DNA of 64,000 bases from Dolomedes plantarius (Eukaryota > Arthropoda > Arachnida > Araneae > Dolomedidae), in the NCBI GenBank assembly GCA_907164885.2, contig OU015503.1, positions 127,169,746-127,233,745 of the forward strand, read 5' to 3'. Shown here piece by piece: positions 55,584-64,000 of the stretch. Below the pieces are notes generated by a model. That model saw nothing but the letters and a program-made list of their open reading frames with translations, searched no databases and was not told where the DNA came from. The translations under genes and the position numbers were made by a program. Each line of letters begins with the position of its first letter. Position 1 is the first letter of the stretch.

Positions 55584-56412
55584 CACAGTGGGTTGAAAAA
55601 TTATTTGCATGTAGGGTATTTTTGATATAATTGCAAGTAAATATAATGCCTGAGAAAACAGGTTTTTTGCTGAGATGTGCAGCCATTTACTGAGAACAAG
55701 ATTGTGTTAGTATTAGACTTACAAGTGAATTAGAAATAAAAACATTTTAGGACTTTGCTGTACTTTGGAGGCCAAATGCTTTATGTCTGGTTCACATTTC
55801 ATGACTTTTGCTGAACTACATTCATCAGTCATTCTGTTTCTTAAACTTTCTTTATTTTGGAAAAGAATGACCCAAAGGTTAAGCCTAATAATCGATCATT
55901 TTCAATTGTTTCGACGAACTTTTGTTTCCATATCGAACTGGACTGAAAATCGATTTATTGCATTTTTACATCATCCAACAATTTCCAAATTGAGCTTATT
56001 TGCTGGCATTGTGTCTAGATGTGAAGTAGATCTTCATGTTTCTGCAAACTGCCTGAACTCCATAAATCCTGAAGAAAATTCATCAATCATTAACTGTTGA
56101 TATGGAATTGAATATGGACTGTGTTGATTTAACTTCATCTGTTTTTCATGAGAGTATTGATCAAAAATTCTTTTTGTATTTGGAAAATGTTTGAAGGTAT
56201 TTGGAACACCGTCACAGTTAAAATTTTTTTATTTAGCTTCGAATGCTTTCATGAATTGAAAACAGGACAATAATTGTCTTGTTCGCACATTGTAGTGTGA
56301 CATTTCATTCATTTAAATGTATTTCGAAAGCCATTCAGCATTCACTATTTGATTATATTTTTCAATTATTTTCTAATGTCTAACTTCATCTGTACACGCA
56401 ACAAATTTTTTA
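55584..56412. mobile_element. Possible mariner-type MITE
   Basis: TTGAAAAATTATTTGCATGT near the left resembles the inverse of CACGCAACAAATTTTTTAA at the right, with (TA)n on both sides. No coding region is recognised. Confidence 0.4.
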
Positions 56413-56485
56413 ATATATATATATGTATATATAATGTATGCATATATATATATTATATATGAATATATGTATATATATATATATA

Positions 56486-56525
<40 letters not shown>

Positions 56526-56653
56526 TTTATATATATGTATGTATATATGTGTATATATATCATGTTATTCTACCTTAATAAACCCATGACTTTCTCGAGC
56601 AATAAAAACTAATTGTTTCATCCAATATTCTATGTTCCCTTACCCATATTCAA

Positions 56654-56722
<69 letters not shown>

Positions 56723-56900
56723 ATGTTATTCTACCTTAATAAACCCACGACTTTTTCGAACAATAAAATCTAATTGTTTCATCCAATATTCTATGTTCCC
56801 TTACCCATATTCAAATATATATATATATATGTGTAAATATATATATATATATATGTGTATTAATATATATATATATGTATATATATATATATGTATGTTA
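56413..56900 (+). repeat. (TA)n mixed with a duplicated unit of about 160 bp
   Basis: CATGTTATTCTACCTTAATA, ACTAATTGTTTCATCC and TTCCCTTACCCATATTC occur at 56562-56655 and again at 56722-56815, separated by TA/GT repeats. Confidence 0.85.
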
Positions 56901-57326
56901 CAGGAAGGAAAGTGTTGGTGATATTTCCTGATCACCGTATTTGTCGTTGTCCGTTCGAAGCAAGTCATTTATAATTTATTCCACACACCATGAAGCCAAG
57001 AAGCACTTCTTTTAATCATTAAAATGTATTCTCCTTAACACTTATAAACCATACTTCGCAACTAATAAATACATACATTTTATAAAGTTCTTTTTGTCTT
57101 TTATTTTTCCCGCTCGCTGGCCGACATTCTTAAATGCCTAATCTCGGAGTCTCAAAGGTGTGTAGAATTTTTTTAAACCAAATGTACATAATTTGAGTTT
57201 TATTATTATTTAAATGATCGCTCGGAACAAGAATTTTAATTTGTATCAGGTTTATAATATTTCATGACATATATTCTACTCGCTCTCGAAATGCTACAAA
57301 ATTTCTCAAAAACAAGCATGTACATA
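56901..57326. other. No feature recognised
   Basis: Single-copy-looking AT-rich sequence before the next Tc1 element. Confidence 0.5.
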
Positions 57327-58528
57327 CAGGGGTTGTCCAAAATTATGGCAACACTATGCTTAAAAAAGTTAATTTCGTTTCTGCTGATGAAAGAGCTCGT
57401 TGCACAAATAGTCATTGCCTTCTTTAGTGAAATTGTTTAGCTTACGTTCTCAGTGTCGCTTTTGCTTGCATTTGAAACTGTGAGTTGTAAAAATTAGCTC
57501 AAGGTGGAGACAGATTGATCAACCTGTCAGAGTTCCAAAGAGTGGAAATGGTAGGCATGTGCCTATTTGGTGTTTCGGCAACCTCAATTGCAAATTTATT
57601 AATTGTATTGAGAGGTTCTGCGTCTAACTTCATAACAGTACAAAGTTCCGTGGTAAAACATTGTCTGCCAGACACAGTCATGAAAGGAAAATGGAACTCA
57701 CTGACAGAGACAGGAGGACATTAAAGGAGATTTTTACCTGAAACAGAAAGACCACTGGGATTGCTGTGCAAATATGAATATACAGAGCCCAGTATCGACT
57801 CATACAGTGAGAAGGGAATTGTTTAAGCAAAATATTTACACCAAAGCTGCTTTTCCAAAACTCCTTCTGTCACAGATGAATGCAGACCATAGTCTACAGT
57901 GGTGCCAGGAACATAAAAGATGGGAAGTGGGTCATTGGAAGCATGCAGTGCTTTCAGCAAAATCACTATTCCTAACCTCAGGACGTGTTTACAAGCTTAA
58001 AACCCAAGCTCTCTCCATCCAACAGTAAAGGAGAGTCAAGGTTTCATCATGCTTTGGGCGGTCATATCATAGTTTTCAACAAATCCTATTATCACTAGAA
58101 GATTAACTAGAAGGGATTATATAACCATTTTGGGCGACCCTGTCCATTCAGTGGAGCAGACATTGTTTCCTGTAGAAGATGACATCTTTGAAGATCACAG
58201 CAAAGTTGGAACTGTTATATCATGGTTTAAAGAACATGATGATTAAGTCGGACACCTTCCCTGGCTTGAACAATCGAAAGATTTAAACATCATTCAGCTA
58301 TCGTGTCTCTATTGGAACCACAATTAGATCGTGTTATCCTTCTTCAGCATCTGTCGAAGAATAGGAGTACCTGAATGTGTAAAATACACCTTACCAGTAT
58401 CCAGGACTTGTATGCATCCATTCCGAGGAGCGTCCAAGCAGTTTTAAATGCCAAGCGTGCTGCAACACCCTAATAGGAGTGTAATACCTGCTTCTGCAAG
58501 GTATTTCCATTATTTTGGACAACCCCTC
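57327..58528 (+). mobile_element. Decayed Tc1 element
   Basis: CAGGGGTTGTCCAAAATTAT at the left and ATTTTGGACAACCCC at the right are inverted ends beside TA. The 1.2-kb length fits. Its right-end sequence is the building block of the tandem array that follows. Confidence 0.83.
57515..58470 (+). pseudogene. Tc1 transposase remnant
   Basis: MINLSEFQRVEMVGMCLFGV starts the DNA-binding region. Later frames show RDYITILGDPVHSVEQTLFP, DHSKVGTVISWFKEHDD and GHLPWLEQSKDLNIIQ, which correspond to the region from 'RGTITTxDY' to 'WPAQSPDLNIIE'. The catalytic Asp and Glu positions are altered (EDHSK for QDN, IIQ for IIE). It is long dead. Confidence 0.78.
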
Positions 58529-58985
58529 TATATACATATCTAAACAGGGTATTATCAAAATAATGGAAACACGGTTTATAAAAAGATGCATGCAGTGTGG
58601 CTGCTTCTTCAAGGTATTTTCATTATTTTGGACAACACCTGTAAACACATATCTAAACAGGGCATTTTCGAAATAATGGAAACACTGCTTATAAAAAGAT
58701 GCATGCAGTGTGGCTGCTTCTTCAAGGTATTTTCATTATTTTGGACAACCCCTGTAAACACATATCTAAACAGGGTATTTTCGAAATAATGGAAACACTG
58801 CTTATAAAAAGATGCATGTACTGTTGCTGCTTCTGCAAGGTATTTTTATTATTTTGGACAACCCCTGTAAATACATACTTAAACAGGGTATGTTCAAAAT
58901 AAGGCAAACACTGCTTATAAAAAGGTGCATGTACTGTCGCTGCTTTTACAAGGTGCTTCCATTATGGACAATCCTTGTATACACA
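58529..58985 (+). repeat. Tandem array of about 113-bp MITE units
   Basis: Four units with starts offset by 113 bp (the ATGCATG phrase at 58586, 58699 and 58812, and a further unit near 58925). Each runs ACAGGGTATT..GAAATAATGG at one end to TTATTTTGGACAACCCCTGT at the other, that is, inverted Tc1-type ends. The middle is GATGCATGYAGTGT..CTGCTTCT. Confidence 0.9.
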
Positions 58986-59370
58986 CACACACACACACTT
59001 ATATATATACAGTATGCCCACTAAAGTCCCTTCCCACCCTCTTAACTTTGGAACGGCTGCTGCTATATGCATAAAAGTGGTGTCTAGGTATAGTAAAGTA
59101 GCCATGCGCTACTGAATTAAACCACCTATCGCGCCACCTGGTGGAAAACTGCGGAGTTAACATTCCTATATCGAAAACGGAACGAGATAGGGAAAAAAAG
59201 TGATTTACAAAGTCGTAGAAAATCGTCGATTTGGTACGAAAAGATACCTTGTGGACATTAATGAGAAGACTACAACGGTTCAAACGCACATTTGTTTTTT
59301 AGTGATTTCCTACACTGTGACGTTACAAAAGGATCCGAGAAAGAAAAAAACAACTAATTTTAACAATATG

Positions 59371-59710
59371 CTATTTGAGATGATCAAACTTATCACCGTC
59401 AGCTGCAATACACATTTCGATCCTCGTTTGAATCTCACGTTGCACACGTTGGAGCATAGAGCGAGACACGTTGGCACAAGCATTCGTAATTCGTCGTTTA
59501 AGGTCCTGCAATGTTTGAGGAGGGGTCGCATACACCTGTTGTTTCAGGTATCCCCACAGGAAAAAGTCCAGTGGAGTCAGATCAGGCGAACGTGGTGGCC
59601 ACTCTTCGAAACCGCCATACCCAATTATTTGGTCTCCGAATTCCTTGACGAGGTACTGCTTCACTGGAGCTCTCAGCTTTGGAGTACTCAGCCATGACCA
59701 CGAGCATCAA
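59371..59710 (-). pseudogene. mariner-like transposase C-terminal part
   Basis: The open frame reads LRAPVKQYLVKEFGDQIIGY, EEWPPRSPDLTPLDFFLWGY, LKQQVYATPPQTLQDLKRRI and ends GDKFDHLK before a stop. WPPRSPDLTP.DFFLWGYLK..VY is the third catalytic block, with the Asp of LDFF as the last acidic residue. The helix-turn-helix and first two catalytic acids are missing, removed or replaced by unrelated sequence at 59715-59980. Confidence 0.85.
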
Positions 59711-59904
59711 CATACTACAACCCCAAGAAGATGTGTCTATTTTATAGCTGTCTCAGGTGAACAGGCGTGGCGGTTCTTACGGATTTGCTTACTGCAAAAA
59801 TTTCGAAAACCAAGCGCAATTTGCGTTGAGTTGATGCGACACTGTTTTACACGATCTACGTATTGTCTACTCTGTTTATAAAGACAATCAGTACAAGGAT
59901 GAAA

Positions 59905-59972
59905 CCCTCGAGGTTTGAACCGCGGTCCTTTTGATTGGGGATCAAAAGCGATATACCACTGTGCACATTGCG
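59905..59972 (-). repeat. tRNA-Gly-like SINE head
   Basis: On the minus strand GTGCACAGTGGTATATCGC (A box) and GGTTCAAACCT (B box, complement of 59911-59921) are correctly spaced. Between them CTTTTGATCCCCAATCAAAAG folds as an anticodon arm with CCC in the loop. The acceptor stem is not evident, so it is a SINE or pseudogene inside the mariner-like element. Confidence 0.6.
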
Positions 59973-60339
59973 GTGTCGTGTTTTGCCCGAAAGATAATCA
60001 TTTCTCCTTTCGTTCAAGTTTCGTGACGTCACAGTGTCGGAAATCACGAAAAAACAAATGCGCGTTTTAACCGTTCTATTCTTTGCATTAATGTCCACAA
60101 GGTATCTTTTCGTACTAAATCGATGATTTTCTACAACTTTGTAAATCACTTTTTTTCCCTATTTCGTTCCGTTTTCGAGATAGGAATGCTAACTCCGCAG
60201 ATTTCCACTAGGTGGCGCTGTAGGTGGTTTCATTCAGTAGCGCATGGCTACTTTACTATACCTAGACACCACTTTTATGAATATAACAGCAGCCGTTCCG
60301 AAGTTAAGAGGGTGGGAAGGGACTTTAGTGGGCATACTG

Positions 60340-60343
60340 TATA

Positions 60344-60400
<57 letters not shown>

Positions 60401-60594
60401 ATATATAAATATGTATATACACACACATTCATTTATATGCCTATGTATAATATATATATAGGTGTGTGTGTGCATATATATATATGCATATATAGATACA
60501 TAAACATATATATATATGTATATATAGTATGTATATATATGCATATATATAAACATATACATACACATATAAAATCGCATATTTTACCTATATT

Positions 60595-60653
<59 letters not shown>

Positions 60654-60654
60654 A
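60340..60654. repeat. (TA)n with GTAT/GTGT interruptions
   Basis: Microsatellite blocks at 60340-60410 and 60598-60654 with ATGCATATATAGATAC-type sequence between them. Confidence 0.95.
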
Positions 60655-60839
60655 CACTGTGGAACCTTGATTGATCGTCCCCCTAATCATCGATTTCCGG
60701 TATGTCTCGTTTGCTTCATGAAACAGGAATACGCAACTTCTTAAAGACATTATTAAGTAATGGGAGCATCATTTTAATATATCATGTTTATATTTGACAC
60801 ACATGTGCTCACACACAAACATACATTAATATTTATATA
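60655..60839 (+). mobile_element. Truncated Tigger-like MITE end
   Basis: CTGTGGAACCTTGATTGATC after a TA/GT repeat resembles the end of the MITE at 1369-1654. No second end is visible. Confidence 0.45.
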
Positions 60840-61500
60840 CTAGCTGAAGTACCCGGCATTGCCCGGGATTTTAACAATATTTGTTAACCAAAATCAACAC
60901 AGTATAAATAACATAGAAAGAGTATATGTGAAATGTTATACACATCTCAGAATTCAGGAATTTCAGCCTTTCATCATTGAAGCACTAAAATCTGAAAAGT
61001 AAAAATGTCAAATTGTCTAATGTTTGCTAACCAAAATTAATTTAAAACTAAACACGTTATAAATAACATAGAAAAAAACATGTGAAATCTTATACACATG
61101 AATAAAATGAAAACCCAATAAAAAAATATATAAAATTATAATAAACTCCTCAGAATTCAGCTAGATTTAGCCTTTTATCATTTGGGCAAAAAAAGAAGCT
61201 GAAATTACAGGTTTAGCTGAAATTTCCAATAGAACCATGATATGACTGTAGCGTTGCCTCTTAAAAAATGAAGTGTTTGATTGAGGGCTGCAAACCATTC
61301 AACTCCTCTCCACATTAAACTCCTATAAACATCCTCTACATATTAAATTCCTTTTCTCTCCATAATAAACTCCTCAGAATTTTGGTAGATTCAGCCTTTC
61401 ATGATAGTACCACTAAAACCTGAAACATCCTCTCTAGAAATATAAATTTATTAATTACAATAATTAAACTCACTCAAATGTATAAATTACATAAGTTTTT
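60840..61500 (-). mobile_element. Helitron 3' end and body repeats (minus strand)
   Basis: On the minus strand, CCCGGGCAATGCCGGG (hairpin) then TACTTCAGCTAG|T is a classic Helitron 3' end (CTAG complement at 60840-60843). Inside, ACAGTATAAATAACATAGAAA and TTCAGCCTTTCATCATT phrases repeat several times to about 61450 and again at 63600-63890. No Rep or helicase is visible. Confidence 0.78.
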
Positions 61501-62097
61501 TAACCAACATTTGAATAATTCGTAAATGAAAAAGCATATGAAAATAAAAATAATAAGAACTTCCGGAATCGAAATTAATTACCCTTAATTTTTAATTAAT
61601 AAAAAACCAACATAATATGAATAAAAACGATAGTTGTTATTAAAGATAATAATAAAAAAAGCATATGAAAATAATGCTCGCGTATGAAGTTAACTTTATG
61701 ATATAAAAATAGTAATAATAATATAAACCGCGTGCATAAAATATTTAGCTTTTCAAGCGAAATAAATTAATTTTTAGAAAAAAAAAACTACTTTTAATCG
61801 AGAAATTAAATACATTGCGCAAAGTTTTGATTTTACCAACTTTCTACCCTACAATTTACACCCTACTTCTTTGAAGTTGGGTGTTGAAACAGCCTCTTTG
61901 AAAAATTTACACCCTACTTCTTTTAAATAGGGTGTAAATATAAAGTTTTAACAGCGAATTGAATGCCAGTTAAAAATTATTGTTGTTTAAAATCATATGA
62001 AAATTACGCTATTATAAAGATAATAATAAAAAAGCATAGGAAAATAATGCGTGCGCATGAAGTTAACGTTACGATATAAAGATAGTAATAATAATAT
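61501..62097. other. AT-rich sequence with a small inverted repeat
   Basis: TTTACACCCTACTTCTTT occurs twice (about 61856 and 61908), each near an inverse-like AGTTGGGTGTT or AAATAGGGTGTAAA. No gene is supported. Confidence 0.45.
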
Positions 62098-62460
62098 ATA
62101 TATATATATATAACAGTTCCGTAACTAACTGACTGACTGACTAATTGACTGACAGACATACAACGTACAGACCAAACCGCGGGAAATAAAAGGGCTGAAA
62201 TTTTGCATGGCGATTCTTCTTATAGTGTACGAGTGCACTAAGAAAGATTTTTGAAAAATTCTTAGATTTTTTTAAAATTAAATTTTTGAGTTGTTTTAGT
62301 AACTTTTTTAAAGTTTGCATTTAAAATAATAATAATTTGAGGGTTATAAAATTTATATCACGAAAAAGATCATAAAAATTCCTTTAATATGAAATCTTTT
62401 TTGAATCTTTACCTCCATTTTATAATTTTTGGTGAATTTTTAAAGATTAATTTTTAGAAT

Positions 62461-62956
62461 TTAACCTTTTACATGCCACACTATGATCAAGGAATAAAGT
62501 ACCATATTTTGCTGCGGACCTTTGGTCGATAACTTCCAGGAAGTCGGTCCAACAGGTGTACTCCACTCATTCCTTTATTATATAATTTTATAATGTAAGG
62601 TTAAGGAAAATCAACTTTTATTTTAGCTCGGACATATCTTTTTGCTCTTCCTAATGGTTCGTGAGTGATAAAATTTGATGTAATAGTTACAACAAAACTA
62701 TCGTTCCAATGGCACATATAAACTTCTCCATCGCATCGGTAATCAAACTCTCCACGTTGAAATTTCGATATTTCTTTTGCTGTTTTAAGAGAACATTGTC
62801 CCCTTCTGGAATCTTGCACTGTGCCGATTGCCTTAAAGCCTTTGTTAGATAAATCTGTCAGCAGACTGTACGATGTAAAAAAAGTTATCGAAAAATATTT
62901 TGCGTTTCTCTGGATTGTCAATAAAAGATAATAGTTCGGAGACTTTTTTCTTGATA
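62461..62956 (-). mobile_element. piggyBac remnant inside the Helitron
   Basis: TTAA (62461-62464) followed by CCTTTTACATGCC is a piggyBac-type end at a TTAA already present in the Helitron sequence. The other end is missing: the transposase frame runs straight into Helitron sequence near 62956, and the Helitron part expected there is deleted. Confidence 0.75.
62601..62950 (-). pseudogene. piggyBac transposase C-terminal fragment
   Basis: SELLSFIDNPEKRKIFFDNF in one frame shifts near 62880 to TSYSLLTDLSNKGFKAIGTV, then QDSRRGQCSL, YRCDGEVYMCHWNDSFVVTI and THEPLGRAKRYVRAKIKVDF before a stop. D.(F)FTS..LL..L...G..A.GT+...R.G.C and the W-D...V.+.SN block are the third catalytic region of piggyBac transposases. 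The first ten residues of the upstream open frame are Helitron sequence, so a start there is false. Confidence 0.82.
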
Positions 62957-63186
62957 ATGCGGCAGACGATTGGACATTATTCAAAAAAATATTAAAATAA
63001 TGTAAAAGATATGTTCCTCAAACTGTACTACATTAACTGTACTATATTCTTTAGTATGTCCTATGAGATTTAATTTGAATATTTTCTTCTACATTATTTT
63101 GTCTATAAAAATATCCCTTACGATTTTTTTTATTAATATATTTTTTGTTTTTTTTACATCAATCGTATACATTGATCGTCGTATTT

Positions 63187-63388
<202 letters not shown>

Positions 63389-63430
63389 CATTAATTGCAT
63401 ACACTGACATTGTATTTAATTTGAATGTAC

Positions 63431-63461
63431 CGTTCGTTTAGGAACACCTCCTAAACGAACG
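63431..63461. repeat. 13-bp perfect hairpin at the broken Helitron end
   Basis: CGTTCGTTTAGGA and its exact inverse surround a 5-base loop, exactly where the Helitron's usual terminal sequence should begin. Confidence 0.85.
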
Positions 63462-64000
63462 TTTAGAAGGCGTTAGTTTATGGAATACTAAAAGTTTAAA
63501 ATAGTGGCGCCATCTATTGCTCATTTGTGAATCGAGAATCGCATCCTTCAAAAATTCTTGGTTATCCTAATTGTTAGCAATACAATGCCCAGAAATAAAT
63601 TATTGATGAATGTTTGTTACCCAAAATCAATTTTAAAACTAAACACAGTATAAATAACATAGAAAAGATTTAGCCTTTATCATTGGAGAAAAAAATTCTG
63701 GAAAGTAAAACATAAAATATATAAATTTATAATAAACCTACCAAAATCCATTAAAAAAACTAAACACAGTATAAATAACATAGAAAAAAAAAGCATACGA
63801 AATGTTATACACATTAATAATATGAAAACCAATTAAAAATATATAAATGTATAATAAACTCCTCGGATTTCAGCTATATTCGGTCTTTCATCATAAAAAA
63901 GCTGAAAAAAAAATTTTTAAAAATAATAAAATAAAATAAAAATAATAATTTAAAAAATAATAAAATAAAATAAAGATAATAATTAAAAAAATAATAAAAT
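63462..64000. other. Helitron-body-type repeats and AT-rich end
   Basis: AAACACAGTATAAATAACAT phrases at about 63640 and 63761 match those at 60895-61075. The window ends in low-complexity (TAAAA)n. Confidence 0.6.

Larger units (their letters stand above)
59010..60339 (-). mobile_element. mariner-like element with about 320-bp inverted ends
   Basis: CAGTATGCCCACTAAAGTCC and its inverse are flanked by TA (59008-59009, 60340-60341). The inverted arms extend past GAACGAGATAGGG and GATACCTTGTGGACATTAAT to about 59330. A transposase C-terminus and a SINE lie between. Confidence 0.9.

Noticed and set aside
59905..59972. Functional tRNA-Gly gene
   Set aside because: A and B boxes and an anticodon-like arm are present, but I see no acceptor stem, and it lies inside a transposon. 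A SINE is more likely.

Overview
This is eukaryotic, almost certainly arthropod, nuclear DNA. It is AT-rich, packed with transposable elements (TEs) and long (TA)n microsatellites, and contains spliced host exons with canonical GT/AG borders plus one 500-base assembly gap (38970-39469). The mix of TEs (Helitrons, several Tc1/mariner groups, pogo/Tigger, hAT MITEs, piggyBac, a Mutator-like element, LINE remnants, tRNA-derived SINEs) suits a chelicerate, crustacean or insect. I cannot resolve the species. No bacterial genes, CRISPR arrays or operons are present.

The only convincing host gene lies on the + strand of the right-hand third. Five exons (43829-44005, 46259-46390, 50064-50381, 50856-51041, 53813-53953) join in one open frame of 954 nt (318 codons). 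All borders are phase 1, and the exons encode three successive acidic thioredoxin/calsequestrin-like repeats. The gene is open at both ends, so its first and last exons lie outside the window. Only the third repeat has a CxxC motif (CAQC). Its introns consist largely of Tc1/mariner elements, a probable solo LTR, a Mutator-like transposase gene and (TA)n tracts.

1-6000: a short Helitron (93-759), a hAT MITE nested in a Tigger-like MITE (1369-1654), several perfect inverted repeats, another hAT MITE (4102-4346), and the ends of two Helitrons in opposite orientation. 6000-11400: a decayed minus-strand autonomous Helitron with Rep (HUH) and Pif1-like helicase domains. 11400-16900: a TTAA-flanked inverted-repeat element, a 151-bp satellite whose units carry a palindrome, and another short Helitron. 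16900-25000: a decayed piggyBac with a nested hAT MITE, a MITE with seven copies of one terminal motif, and a hAT MITE whose empty site survives in a neighbouring duplicate.

25079-29320 is a three-level nest. A Tigger-like element holds a Helitron, which holds a Tc1 transposon, and a second closely related Tc1 sits beside it. 29500-42500 is mostly unassigned, with LINE and SINE remnants, a minus-strand Helitron, a pogo-type MITE, the gap and a Tc1 fragment. 42579-45431 holds two mariner derivatives with unusually long terminal inverted repeats. After the host exons, 54000-64000 holds more Tc1/mariner elements, a 113-bp tandem MITE array, a Helitron end, and a piggyBac remnant inside a Helitron.

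No wholly new molecular system is demonstrable. The best candidates for novelty are the repeat-built thioredoxin-like gene, the transposons in which one end has been replaced by an inverted copy of the other, and the tandem palindromic arrays derived from transposon ends.
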